Positions 15,557 through 23,892 of a stretch of 64,000 nt of DNA are shown piece after piece. A program made the position numbers and the translations under genes. Position 1 is the stretch's first letter. Each line of letters starts with the position of its first letter. Origin of the DNA: Actinoallomurus bryophytorum (GTDB lineage: Bacteria > Actinomycetota > Actinomycetes > Streptosporangiales > Streptosporangiaceae); the NCBI RefSeq assembly GCF_006716425.1, contig NZ_VFOZ01000001.1:6758001-6822000 (forward strand), given 5' to 3'. The notes beneath the pieces were generated by a model. It made no database searches. It worked only from the letters and a program-made list of their open reading frames with translations, and was not told the origin of the DNA.

Positions 15557-17503
15557 ATGGATGCCACATGGAGAGGAACGTCCACGGACCTCGGCGGTCT
15601 GCTCTCGGCCGTCAACGGCAAAGGCGAGCGACCGGGTTCGTCGATCGGACCGTGGCGGGAGAAAGCAGGGCTGCGATTCGGCCTGCTCGGAGCCGTGACC
15701 GCGTGGCAGGACGGAGCCGAGCTGGATCTGGGATCACCACAGCAGCGGGCCGTACTCGCACATCTGCTGCTGCGGGACGGCGGTCACGTGCCGCTCGGTG
15801 AACTCATCGACTCCTTGTGGGGCGACGACGTCCCACGGGGCGCTCGCAGCACTGTTCGGACCTACATCTACCGGCTGCGCCGGCTCCTGGATCCGGCGGT
15901 GACCGACGGCCACATGGCGCTTCTGTCCCAGGGCCCGGGGTACTCGATCCTGGTCGATCCCGCCAGGGTGGATCTCACCGTGTTCCAGCAGTGCGTCGCC
16001 GACGGGAAGGCCGCCTGGGACCTCGGCGATATCGGCGAGGCCGACCGGTGGTTCGAGCAGGCGAAGACGCTCTGGCGCGGTGATCCGTTGATGGGCGTGT
16101 CCGGACGGTATTTCGACGGGCAGCGCGACCGGCTGGACCGGCTTCGCTCGACGGTGCTCGAAGAGGGGCTCAGGCTGAAGATCGAGCTGGGGCAGCACTC
16201 GCTCGTCGTGCCAGAGCTGACCGAGGCCGTCACCCGGCACCCGTTGCGGGAACACCTGTGGGAACTCCTGATGCTCGCCCTGTACCGGTCCGGTTCGCAG
16301 GCGGAGGCGCTCGCCGCGTACCGGCACGTACGAACCCTGCTGCGGGATGAGATGGGCCTCGAGCCGGGCCCCGGCCTGCGCGATCTGCATCAGCGGATCC
16401 TCGAGTCGGACCCCTCGCTCACGGGGATGGCGACCGGCCGGCAGAGAGCCTACGAGCTGGTCGCGCCCGCCCAGTTGCCCCCACCCGTCGACGGCTTCGT
16501 CGGGCGCGAGACCGAGATCCGGGAGATACGGGATTCGCTCATCCCTCCAGGCCAACGGGAAATCATCAACGTGACCGGTGTCGTCGGCGTCGGGAAGAGC
16601 GCCCTTGCGATCAGCGTCTGCCAGACGCTGCGAGCCTGGTTCCCCGACGGTCAGCTCTACGCGGAGTTGAGCGAGGACGGGCGCCGCGTTGACCCCCGCG
16701 AGGTGCTGACCGGGTTTCTCCTCGCCTTCGGTGTTCACGCCCCGGCCCATGACAGGCCGCTGGCCGAGCTCAGTGCCATGTGGCGCAGCGTGGTGGCCGA
16801 TCGCAAGATACTGGTCCTGCTGGACGACGCGCACGACAGTGCGCAGGTCATGCCGCTGCTGCCCGGCTCGCATGGCTGCGGTGTTCTGATCACGAGCTGG
16901 CGACGACTGGTCGACGTACCCGGACTACGGCCCGTCCCGGTCGGCGGACTGCGGCCCCAAGAGGCACTGCGGCTCCTGAGCGGGCTGGCCGGGGACCGGC
17001 GCGTGGCGGAAGAACCAGAGGCGTGCGCACGGCTGGTCGCGAGATGCTCGCATCACCCGCTTCCGATCCGCGTCGTGGCGGCGCGCTTGCTGGGCCGCCC
17101 CTACCTCTCCGTCGACCAGGTCGACGCGCGCGTCCAGGACGACCTTCGGCAGCTGTACGCCGTCGACGAGGACTGCGAGGTGGTCGACAGGCGCTATGGA
17201 CTCGCGCTCGATCGACTCAATCCCGAGCTGGCCAGAGCCGCCATGCTTTTCGGGATGACGGGAGGGCGCTCGTTGGACCTGCCCGCAGCGGCCGCGCTAC
17301 TCGGCCTGCCCAAAACGCAGGCATGCCGAGTATCCGAGGCACTGGGAAATGCGCATTTCCTTGAGATCGATTCGAAGGGAAATTATTGGCAGGCCGCCAT
17401 TGTCTGCGCCTTGATGCGACGGTACGCACTTCGCAGGCGGGGTGTGAACGAATGCAAGGCGGCCCTCGACCGGCTCTCGGCACACCTGGACACCGTTTCC
17501 TAG
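15557..17503 (+). CDS. SARP-family regulator with NB-ARC ATPase domain (AfsR-like, no TPR domain)
   Basis: 648 residues. After about 35 variable residues comes an OmpR-type winged helix (LRFGLLGAVTAWQDGAELDL to about 130, with STVRTYIYRLRRLL), then the bacterial transcriptional activation domain (about 140-285, VDLTVFQQCV and GLEPGPGLRDLHQRIL). The NB-ARC module follows: P-loop GVVGVGKSA (about 340), Walker B KILVLLDDA (about 420). AfsR (about 1000 residues) continues into TPR repeats, which are missing here. SARPs activate secondary-metabolite genes, but no biosynthetic cluster is visible nearby. The likely targets are unknown. AGGGGGGAAG precedes the ATG. Confidence 0.92.
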   Translation: MDATWRGTSTDLGGLLSAVNGKGERPGSSIGPWREKAGLRFGLLGAVTAWQDGAELDLGSPQQRAVLAHLLLRDGGHVPLGELIDSLWGDDVPRGARSTVRTYIYRLRRLLDPAVTDGHMALLSQGPGYSILVDPARVDLTVFQQCVADGKAAWDLGDIGEADRWFEQAKTLWRGDPLMGVSGRYFDGQRDRLDRLRSTVLEEGLRLKIELGQHSLVVPELTEAVTRHPLREHLWELLMLALYRSGSQAEALAAYRHVRTLLRDEMGLEPGPGLRDLHQRILESDPSLTGMATGRQRAYELVAPAQLPPPVDGFVGRETEIREIRDSLIPPGQREIINVTGVVGVGKSALAISVCQTLRAWFPDGQLYAELSEDGRRVDPREVLTGFLLAFGVHAPAHDRPLAELSAMWRSVVADRKILVLLDDAHDSAQVMPLLPGSHGCGVLITSWRRLVDVPGLRPVPVGGLRPQEALRLLSGLAGDRRVAEEPEACARLVARCSHHPLPIRVVAARLLGRPYLSVDQVDARVQDDLRQLYAVDEDCEVVDRRYGLALDRLNPELARAAMLFGMTGGRSLDLPAAAALLGLPKTQACRVSEALGNAHFLEIDSKGNYWQAAIVCALMRRYALRRRGVNECKAALDRLSAHLDTVS

Positions 17504-17621
17504 CCACTGGGCCGGCGGTCGTGCGGTCGTCGAAAGTACCGGTCGGGCGTGGCGTGAACACCGCCTGGCGCCGGACCACCCGGGGATCCGGGTGCGCTGT
17601 TGTGGACACCATAACAAGATA

Positions 17622-17641
17622 GTATCGTCTCGTACCGAGAC
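17622..17641. promoter_or_regulatory. Degenerate GTATC-N4 palindrome overlapping a perfect GTCTCG-TAC-CGAGAC inverted repeat
   Basis: GTATCGTCTCGTAC (17622-17635) has the same 14-base frame as the GTATC-N4-GATAC sites at 19689 and 20972 but a weaker right half. Overlapping it is a perfect 6-3-6 inverted repeat (17627-17641). Both lie about 90 bases upstream of the gene at 17726 and could bind the MarR protein encoded at 19741 or a TetR-type repressor. Confidence 0.5.
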
Positions 17642-17725
17642 AAGCCTGTCTTGTTTGCCGAGCCCCCGCCGGCATCGATGCGACCTGATGGGCGCCGCTC
17701 CTACCGAAGATCTCTGAGGACTGTG

Positions 17726-18766
17726 ATGGTCATGAGAAAACCACGCCGGCCGATGCGCCTGCTCGCGTGCGTCGTGGCGGCACCCGTCATCGCATTCGCG
17801 GCTCTGGCGGCGTTCGCGTGGCCATCGGCCAGGTTGGAGCCGCGGAGCCTGCCCATCGCGGTGGTCGGAAGCACGCAGACCATCGCCCCCCTCCTCGTAC
17901 GGCTGGAAGAGCGGGCCGGCGCCTTCGACGTCCACGTCTATCCCGACGGCGCGGCGGCGAAGCGGGCGATCGAAGACCGGCAGGTCTACGGCGCCTTCGT
18001 CGCCACTCCCACGGGGATGACCGTACTCACGTCGTCCGCGGCGAGCCCGCTGGTCGCTCAGCAGATCGTGGCCGTCGCCCCGCAGTTGGTGGCGCATCCG
18101 TCCGCGGACCCGCCCGTACGCCCGGCCGCCGCCAGGCCTGTGAACATCGTCGACGTCGTGCCCGCCGACGCCCATGACCCGCGCGGTGCGGCCCTGAGCT
18201 CGACGGTGCTCCCGTTGGTGCTCACGGGTGTTCTCACCGGGCTCATCATCGCGACGTTGACCGTCCGAGGACTGATGCAGATGGGGGCTCTGATCGCGGC
18301 GTCGGCCGCCGCCGGCCTCGCGGCGGCCACCGTCGTCCAGTCCTGGCTCGACGTGCTCAGTGGTCACTGGATCGCGAACGCCGCTGTCCTGGGGCTGACC
18401 GTAATGGCCATCTCCACCACGGTCGTGGGGTTGGGATGGCTGCTGGGCCGGGCCGGTCAGGTGCTGGGGGCCCTGCTCATGGTCTTCGTCGGCAATCCGT
18501 TCTCCGGCGTATCCGCCGCCCCGGAGCTGTTGCCCCAGCCCGTCGGGTGGATCGGCCGGTTCCTTCCCCCGGGCGCGGCGGCCGAGTTGCTGCGCAGCAG
18601 TGCGTTCTTCGGCGGCAACGGTGCGGCCGAACCCGCGATCGTGCTGTCGGTATGGGCGGGGTGCGGCCTCCTGCTGATCGCCGAGAAGACGCTGCGCCCG
18701 CGCTGGAGGTCGCAGCCCGTGCACGTGGCCAAGCATGTGCCGTCGATCCAGAGCGTCAGGCCGTGA
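17726..18766 (+). CDS. ABC-2-type/YhgE-like membrane protein
   Basis: 346 residues. One N-terminal helix (about 11-32) is followed by an extracytoplasmic domain (about 35-150) that starts LPIAVVGSTQTIAPLLVRLEE, then about five helices packed into residues 155-325 with GNPFSGVSAAPELLPQPVGW in a loop. This is the topology of the DUF3533/YhgE-Pip branch of ABC-2 transporters, which lack an ATPase in the same operon. Role in export or phage/peptide interaction is unclear. GAGGA stands five bases before ATG 17726. It is followed after 49 bases by a methyltransferase gene, so the two are probably one transcript. Confidence 0.75.
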   Translation: MVMRKPRRPMRLLACVVAAPVIAFAALAAFAWPSARLEPRSLPIAVVGSTQTIAPLLVRLEERAGAFDVHVYPDGAAAKRAIEDRQVYGAFVATPTGMTVLTSSAASPLVAQQIVAVAPQLVAHPSADPPVRPAAARPVNIVDVVPADAHDPRGAALSSTVLPLVLTGVLTGLIIATLTVRGLMQMGALIAASAAAGLAAATVVQSWLDVLSGHWIANAAVLGLTVMAISTTVVGLGWLLGRAGQVLGALLMVFVGNPFSGVSAAPELLPQPVGWIGRFLPPGAAAELLRSSAFFGGNGAAEPAIVLSVWAGCGLLLIAEKTLRPRWRSQPVHVAKHVPSIQSVRP

Positions 18767-18815
18767 GGGTTCTCACCGGCATTCCACTCAACCGACATTC
18801 AAGGAGTTCGTGACC

Positions 18816-19664
18816 ATGGCAGAGATCGTCAATGTTGAGCAGGCCGCCGCGTGGAACGGCGTGGCCGGAGTCCACTGGGCCACCTATTCGGACTACTACG
18901 AAGGTGGCGTCCGCCTTCTGCGGGATCGGCTGCTCAGGGCCGCGAGCGTGAGCGCCGGCGAGCGGATCCTGGACGTCGGCTGTGGCACCGGGGCCACGAC
19001 GCGGGCCGTCGCGCGAACCGCGGGCTCCGAGGGGTACGCCCTCGGGGCGGACCTTTCGTCGCCGATGCTGGAAAAGGCCCGGCGGCTGGCCTCGGCCGAA
19101 GGGCTGGACGATATCGAGTTCGAGCGTGCCGACGCGCAGGTCCATCCCTTCCCGGTGGGCGGGTTCGACAAGGTGATCAGTTCGTTCGGCGTGATGTTCT
19201 TCTCCGACCGGCAGGCCGCGTTCGAGAACCTCGGTCAAGCCCTTCGCCCTGGTGGTGAGCTGGCGATCATCGTGTGGCGTGCGCTGGCCGACAATCCCTG
19301 GGTGACGCTGCAGATGGACGCGATGGCGATGGGGCGTACGCTGCCCGGTCCCCCCGCGGGTGTGCCGAGCCCCTTCGCGATGGCCGACGAGGCCGACGTC
19401 CTCCAGATGCTGAAGGCTTCGGGCTTCGTCGACGTCGCGGGGGAGGACGTGGACGAACTCATATTCCTGGGCAAGAGTCCCGAGGATGCGGAGGCGTGTC
19501 TCACTCTTCCCGGCGGGCCGGTCCACGGGCTCATGACGGACCTGGACGAGGCCGACACGGCCGAAGCGCGCCGTCGTCTGCGCGCCATGCTGGCCGAGCA
19601 CCAGACCTCCGAAGGCGTCGGCCTCCAGACCGGAGCTCGTATCTGGACGGCGCGCCGAGGGTGA
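18816..19664 (+). CDS. Class I SAM-dependent methyltransferase, UbiE-like
   Basis: 282 residues. Motif I is ILDVGCGTGATTRAV (about 53-67), the acidic strand is ALGADLSSPML (about 80-90), and motif II/III are FDKVISSFGVMFFSD and LRPGGELAIIVW. NVEQAAAWNGVAGVHWATY at the N-terminus is typical of the actinobacterial group annotated as ubiquinone/menaquinone-type or small-molecule methyltransferases. AAGGAG lies nine bases before ATG 18816. The neighbours are a membrane protein, a MarR regulator and a quinone reductase, which points to methylation of a phenolic or quinone compound, by inference. Confidence 0.9.
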   Translation: MAEIVNVEQAAAWNGVAGVHWATYSDYYEGGVRLLRDRLLRAASVSAGERILDVGCGTGATTRAVARTAGSEGYALGADLSSPMLEKARRLASAEGLDDIEFERADAQVHPFPVGGFDKVISSFGVMFFSDRQAAFENLGQALRPGGELAIIVWRALADNPWVTLQMDAMAMGRTLPGPPAGVPSPFAMADEADVLQMLKASGFVDVAGEDVDELIFLGKSPEDAEACLTLPGGPVHGLMTDLDEADTAEARRRLRAMLAEHQTSEGVGLQTGARIWTARRG

Positions 19665-19688
19665 GCCGCAACTGCCAGAGCCAAACTA

Positions 19689-19702
19689 GTATCAAACGAT
19701 AC
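19689..19702. promoter_or_regulatory. MarR-type operator GTATCAAACGATAC
   Basis: Inverted repeat GTATC-N4-GATAC, 38 bases upstream of the MarR gene start. The same 14-base layout recurs at 20972-20985. Autoregulation by the adjacent MarR protein is the simplest reading. Confidence 0.65.
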
Positions 19703-19740
19703 GATATTATTCGAACCGATTTTGCGGTATAGTCCGGAGG

Positions 19741-20226
19741 ATGAGTCGCGGACCGGGTGAGGGCGCTGAGGCCGAGCGCGTGACCGCCGGTCCGCATGGC
19801 GGTTCGCCGTTCGCGCTCGGGCTCCTGCTTCGCCGGGCGCATGCCCGTGCGGCCTCGACGATGGCGGCCGCGGTGAGGCCCCTCGGGCTGGAGCTGCGTC
19901 ACCTCGCCGTCCTGATCGTGCTTGTCGAGGAGGGTCCGACCACCCAGCGTGACCTGGGGTTCGAGACGGGTTTCGACAAGGCGGCCATCATGCGCGTCGT
20001 CGACGATCTCGAATCCGCCGGCTACGCGGTGCGCCGGGCCGTGGCCGGGGACCGCCGGGTCCGCGCGGTCGAGATCACGGCCCGCGGGCTCGAGGTCTTC
20101 GACACGGCTCAGGCCAGTGCCGCCGGTCTGGCCGACGGGCTGGTCGCCCACCTTCGTCCGGGCGAGACCGATCAGCTCGTTGACCTGCTGACGCGCTTCA
20201 CCTATCCACCCTCCAGCGCAACATGA
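19741..20226 (+). CDS. MarR-family transcriptional regulator
   Basis: 161 residues from ATG 19741, or 148 from GTG 19780. GGAGG directly abuts the ATG, too close for ideal spacing, so the GTG with GAGGC seven bases upstream is a serious alternative. The winged helix runs through LELRHLAVLIVLVEEGPTTQRDLG, FDKAAIMRVVDDLESAGYAVR and the wing AVAGDRRVRAVEI. MarR proteins repress genes for export or detoxification until a phenolic ligand or oxidant binds. Palindromes in its own promoter and in that of the genes at 20912 and 21040 mark probable targets. It ends convergently, overlapping the quinone reductase gene by 25 bases. Confidence 0.92.
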   Translation: MSRGPGEGAEAERVTAGPHGGSPFALGLLLRRAHARAASTMAAAVRPLGLELRHLAVLIVLVEEGPTTQRDLGFETGFDKAAIMRVVDDLESAGYAVRRAVAGDRRVRAVEITARGLEVFDTAQASAAGLADGLVAHLRPGETDQLVDLLTRFTYPPSSAT

Positions 20227-20912
20227 CGACGGGCGAGTGACAGGCCGGACCGCCGGCGGGAGTCTTCACCGGCGGCGGTGAGAGCGAGGCGCTGGGCGGC
20301 CCGCCCGGTCTTGAACGTCGCGGCCAGGCCCGCGATCCGTTCCCCCTGGAATCGCGCGGCGTTCAGGGCGGTCTCGTCGACGGGTATCGAGCCGTCCTCG
20401 CCTGTCACATGGCCGGCGCCGTAGGGATTTCCCGCGGAGTCGTTGATGTGGTTCTTGTATCCAGGCGAAGCGATGATGCCACCGAAGTGATAAATGGAGT
20501 TGTACAACGCGAGTAGCGTCGATTCCTGCCCGCCGTGAGCCGAGGCGGTCGAGGTGAATCCGCTGTAGACCTTGTCCGAGAGAAGATCTTGTCGCCACAG
20601 GCCGGACAACGTGTCGATGAACTGCTTCAGCTGACTGGCGACATTCCCGAAGCGGGCGGGAGTGCCGAAGATGACGGCATCGGCCCAGAGCAGATCCTCG
20701 TGAGTGGCCAGTGGAACGCGGCTCGTGGCGGCGAGGTTGTGCACCCAGGCGTCGTTGCTGAGGATCGCCTTCAGTGGCGCGAGCTCCTCGACCCTTCGTA
20801 GCCTTACGGCCGCCCCGGCATCGGTGGCACCGGCGCGCACGGCGTCGGCCAGTGTGTGGATCGTGCCCGTTGCGGAGTAATAGACGATGGCGACGTTGCT
20901 CGATTCGGACAT
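20202..20912 (-). CDS. NAD(P)H:quinone oxidoreductase, WrbA-like flavodoxin fold
   Basis: 236 residues. The FMN phosphate loop is VYYSATGTIHTLAD (10-23); FGTPARFGNVASQLKQFIDTL (about 82-102) and FTSTASAHGGQESTLL (about 118-133) are the two further FMN/quinone loops of WrbA. A C-terminal extension of about 30 residues (after ATFKTGRAAQRLA) is longer than WrbA's usual 200. The enzyme reduces quinones by two electrons, avoiding semiquinone radicals, in the cytosol. It is divergent from a methyltransferase, sharing a promoter with a perfect operator-like palindrome. A reduction-then-methylation detoxification pathway is inferred. Confidence 0.93.
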   Translation of the reverse strand: MSESSNVAIVYYSATGTIHTLADAVRAGATDAGAAVRLRRVEELAPLKAILSNDAWVHNLAATSRVPLATHEDLLWADAVIFGTPARFGNVASQLKQFIDTLSGLWRQDLLSDKVYSGFTSTASAHGGQESTLLALYNSIYHFGGIIASPGYKNHINDSAGNPYGAGHVTGEDGSIPVDETALNAARFQGERIAGLAATFKTGRAAQRLALTAAGEDSRRRSGLSLARRHVALEGG

Positions 20913-20971
20913 GTCTTAACTCCCTTGTCGTATTCGATCGGCCGGCACCATTTTCTGTTTCACTTGCGACG

Positions 20972-20985
20972 GTATCATGTGATAC
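20972..20985. promoter_or_regulatory. Perfect operator palindrome GTATCATGTGATAC in a divergent promoter
   Basis: A 6-2-6 perfect inverted repeat between the quinone reductase start (20912) and the methyltransferase start (21040). It matches the GTATC-N4-GATAC frame at 19689, so one regulator, most simply the MarR protein at 19741, could control both directions. Confidence 0.7.
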
Positions 20986-21039
20986 TGTCGCGGCAGCGAC
21001 TAATGACGCGTTGGTGCTGGATGTGACGGAGGTGAACAG

Positions 21040-21876
21040 ATGAGCAGGGATATCTCCGAGATCGATGCGATCGGAAGAACGGCTTTCGAGGTGGCCGCTC
21101 TTCGCGCGGCCGAGACTCGGCGGGCTGACCGCCTGTTCGAGGACCCGTATGCCGAGATGTTCCTCGATGCGGCGGGCGTCGACGCCGAGCCGACCGCGGC
21201 CAAGGCCGCCTTCGCGGCGATCATGGGGGTCCAGGCCGCGGTGCGGACCAGATTCCTCGACGAGGCGCTGGTCTCGGCGGCGTCGAGCGGATGCCGTCAG
21301 GTGGTGCTCCTGGCGGCCGGGATGGACAGCCGGGCCCACCGGATCGCGTGGCCGGCCGGTACCGAGCTCTTCGAGGTAGACCGGCCGGCGGTCCTGCGTT
21401 TCAAGCAACGCGTCCTGCAAGTGCATTCGGCCACCGCGCACACCGGCGTACGCGCCGTCGAGGCCGACCTGCGTGAGGACTGGTCCGCCGCACTGATGGA
21501 GGCCGGGTTCTCGCACGGCCGCAGAACCGCCTGGCTCGTCGAGGGACTCCTCTACGCGATGGACGAGAGCGACGCCGGCCGTCTGCTCACCGAGATCGGC
21601 GACATCAGCGTCCACGGCAGCGTCATCGGCTTCGACCACATCGAGGACAGTGACGCGCTGCGGCAGGCCCTCACGTCGATCAGCCCCGGGCTCGCCCGGC
21701 TCTGGCGGTCCGGGCCGAGCGATCCGGACACGTGGCTGCGCCGTCACGGCTGGAGGCCGGACATCAGAGAGCTCGCCACCGTCGCGCATACCTATGGCCG
21801 GCAGGTGCATCCGGCCTACGACCCCGACCAGCCCGGCGCGGCGCACAGCTGGCTGGTCACCGCCACACGGCTTTGA
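21040..21876 (+). CDS. SAM-dependent methyltransferase, PPM/leucine carboxyl methyltransferase-like family
   Basis: 278 residues, full length for the family. The N-terminus shows the family signature ALRAAETRRADRLFEDPYAEMF. The SAM loop is VVLLAAGMDSRAHRIAWP (about 89-106) and the ribose-binding strand is ELFEVDRPAVLRFK. WLVEGLLYAMDE (about 168) is the conserved E-G-x-x-x-Y region. It is a paralogue of the partial gene at the window's left edge. GGAGG lies seven bases before the ATG. It shares a promoter and palindrome with the divergent quinone reductase; substrate unknown. Confidence 0.92.
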   Translation: MSRDISEIDAIGRTAFEVAALRAAETRRADRLFEDPYAEMFLDAAGVDAEPTAAKAAFAAIMGVQAAVRTRFLDEALVSAASSGCRQVVLLAAGMDSRAHRIAWPAGTELFEVDRPAVLRFKQRVLQVHSATAHTGVRAVEADLREDWSAALMEAGFSHGRRTAWLVEGLLYAMDESDAGRLLTEIGDISVHGSVIGFDHIEDSDALRQALTSISPGLARLWRSGPSDPDTWLRRHGWRPDIRELATVAHTYGRQVHPAYDPDQPGAAHSWLVTATRL

Positions 21877-21961
21877 TCTCTGCGCCTGCTAGAAGAACGG
21901 GACCTTCCCCTGTGACGACAGAAGAAGCACTGAAGCCATTTCCGGGTCGACGGGCGGCGCC

Positions 21962-23233
21962 TCAGGGACTGCGCAGGTGCGTTTCGAGGTCTTCTGAGGC
22001 GTCACCGGCCAGGTGTCGCGCGAGGTGATCGACCACCTCGCGCGCGTCGTCCTCGATGCCGTGGATGAACGTGGACCTGCGCCGCCGGAGCACGGGCAGT
22101 CCCAGCGCGTACAGTCCCGGGCTGTCGACCACACCGCCCTCGTGGGTCAGCCGGCCCTTCGCGTCGACCACGGGGACGTCGAGCCATCCGTAGTCCGGGC
22201 GGAATCCCGTCGCCCACACGATCGCGTGGATCTCACCGCTTCGCAGGTCGAGTTGCCATCGCGCCGACTCGGGCGCGAGTGTCGGCGCGAAGCGTTCGGG
22301 AGCGTCGACCTCGGCGTCGTACCCCTTGAGCCGGGCCCAGTCGTCGAACGTGTCCAGCAGGCGCCGCATCTTCAGGTCCGCGAGCGAGAACACGTTGCGC
22401 AGGCCACCGGAGAACAGCGCGCGGCCATCGCGTACGGTCGCCCAGCGGCCCACCAGCTCGACACCCATCGCGGCCAGCGTGTTGAGGTCGAGCGTCCTGC
22501 GCTCGGGCGTCCCGACCAGCTGCGGTGAGGGCAGCCGCCGGGCCCTTGTCAGGTCATCGACCTCGTCGTGGCGCTGGTCCCATACGCCGGACGCGTCCAT
22601 CCACCACAGCACATCGCGCCCGCGGTACAGGCGCGGCAACCGTACGTGCTCTCCCACCGAGAGGGTCACCGGCCGCCCCGACCGCCTCAGCTCGGCCGCC
22701 AGCTGTACGCCGGTCGCCGACGCGCCCACGACGAGTACGCCGCCGTCGGGGAGCGAGCCGGGGTCGCGGTAGTCGAACGGCGTCAGTTGCGCGATGGACG
22801 ACGGCACCGCATCGGTGAACTCCGGCACCGTCGGCCGGTTGCAGGCGCCGCTCGCGATGACCACCGCACGGCAGCGAATCTCGCCGCGGCTCGTCGTCAC
22901 GTGGTACCCGCCGTCGGTGCGTCGTACCGATGTGACGTTCGTGCCGGTACGGACGGGAGCGCGTGTGACGGTGGCGAAGCGCTCGATGAAATCGACCACT
23001 TCGCCCATCGTCATGTAGCCGTCGGGGTCCGGGCCGTCGTACCGATGGCCCGGCAGGCGGCTCTGCCAGTTGGGAGTGAGCAGCCGCAGGGAGTCCCAGC
23101 GTTCGCGTCGCCAGGAGTTCGCCACCTCGCCGCGCTCGAGCACGACGTGGTCGATCGACCGGTCGCGGAGAAAGTGGCTGGCGGCGAGGCCCGCGTGCCC
23201 CGCGCCGATGACGACGGTGCTGAAGTGTTCGAT
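21962..23233 (-). CDS. FAD/NAD(P)-dependent monooxygenase-like flavoprotein (CzcO/FMO type) with apparent ATC start
   Basis: About 423 residues if translation begins at ATC 23233. The N-terminus then reads xEHFSTVVIGAGHAGLAASH, the full FAD dinucleotide-binding motif GxGxxG, then VVLERGEVANSWRRERWDSL. A second nucleotide loop, VLVVGASATGVQLAAELRRSG (NADPH), lies near 185, and ATGFRPDYGWLDVP near 350. The frame has no ATG, GTG or TTG between an upstream stop and an internal GTG (23143) that would remove the FAD motif. ATC stands exactly where relatives have their methionine, with GAGGGA nine bases upstream. It is encoded 13 bases after the OsmC-like gene and is probably co-expressed with it. 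Confidence 0.85.
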   Translation of the reverse strand: MEHFSTVVIGAGHAGLAASHFLRDRSIDHVVLERGEVANSWRRERWDSLRLLTPNWQSRLPGHRYDGPDPDGYMTMGEVVDFIERFATVTRAPVRTGTNVTSVRRTDGGYHVTTSRGEIRCRAVVIASGACNRPTVPEFTDAVPSSIAQLTPFDYRDPGSLPDGGVLVVGASATGVQLAAELRRSGRPVTLSVGEHVRLPRLYRGRDVLWWMDASGVWDQRHDEVDDLTRARRLPSPQLVGTPERRTLDLNTLAAMGVELVGRWATVRDGRALFSGGLRNVFSLADLKMRRLLDTFDDWARLKGYDAEVDAPERFAPTLAPESARWQLDLRSGEIHAIVWATGFRPDYGWLDVPVVDAKGRLTHEGGVVDSPGLYALGLPVLRRRRSTFIHGIEDDAREVVDHLARHLAGDASEDLETHLRSP

Positions 23234-23246
23234 GGCCCGGTCTCCC

Positions 23247-23795
23247 TCAGGCGACCTCGACGGTGACGTTCGTCGGGTTCGTGAGGGCGTCGAACACGGC
23301 CGAGCGCTTCTCGGACTGGGCGACCAGCGCCTCGATGTCCTGCTGCGACGCGTCCGCGTCGATGGCGAACGTCACCTTGATGTCGTTGAAGCCGTTGCGT
23401 ACGTCGCTGTCCGCACCGAGGATGCCGCGGATGTCGTGGTTGCCCTCGACCGTCGCCTCGACCGAGCGCAGCTGGATGCCGCGATTCTGCGCGACGGACG
23501 CCACGCCCGCCGTCAGGCAGCTCGCCAGGCCGACGAGGAGGTACTCGATCGGCGTGATGCCGTGGTCCTCCGCCGCGAAGACCTCGGGGTGGTCGGCGGT
23601 GAACTCCGTCTCGCGCTTGTGGCTCTGTTCCTGCCCGAGGCCGAAGAAGTTCTGGATCGTCGTCGTGCTGTGGACGCCGTTCTGCCACTTGGAGGATGCC
23701 CGCCAGGTGAACTGTGCCGCCTCGGGCGCGCCCTTCAGCGCCTCGCGTGCCTCGAGCAGTGCCTGAACGTTGACTCCGTTGTCGATCGTCGTCAT
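23247..23795 (-). CDS. OsmC-family peroxide/thiol-redox protein
   Basis: 182 residues from ATG 23795. FTADHPEVFAAEDHGITPIEYLLVGLASCLTAGV contains the conserved glutamate and the peroxidatic cysteine segment (only fragments shown matter: PIEYLLVGLASCL, about 90-102). The C-terminal VFDALTNPTNVTVEV is typical of the actinobacterial YhfA/OsmC-like branch. A second cysteine of classical OsmC/Ohr, needed for the intramolecular disulfide, is not present, so it is not a standard Ohr peroxidase. It probably acts in cytosolic thiol or sulfur redox chemistry. It is divergent from metX, from which it is separated by 97 bases, and precedes the flavoprotein gene. Confidence 0.88.
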   Translation of the reverse strand: MTTIDNGVNVQALLEAREALKGAPEAAQFTWRASSKWQNGVHSTTTIQNFFGLGQEQSHKRETEFTADHPEVFAAEDHGITPIEYLLVGLASCLTAGVASVAQNRGIQLRSVEATVEGNHDIRGILGADSDVRNGFNDIKVTFAIDADASQQDIEALVAQSEKRSAVFDALTNPTNVTVEVA

Positions 23796-23842
23796 GTCGC
23801 GGTGTCCCCTTCGCCCTATTCCCTGGTTCCCCATCGGGATGC

Positions 23843-23870
23843 TTGACAATATAGTGGCCAGGCAGATTAT
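23843..23870 (+). promoter_or_regulatory. Putative sigma-70-like promoter of metX
   Basis: A consensus -35 TTGACA (23843-23848) is followed after 16 bases by GATTAT (23865-23870), about 22 bases before the metX ATG at 23893. No ribosome site of normal spacing is seen between them, so a short leader or weak initiation is likely. Confidence 0.5.
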
Positions 23871-23892
23871 GACTAGAGCTATGATTCCGCCC

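Noticed and set aside
15557-22000. Possible natural-product gene cluster around the SARP regulator and methyltransferases
   Set aside because: No polyketide, peptide, terpene or precursor-peptide biosynthetic enzyme is present within the window; regulators and methyltransferases alone are not enough.
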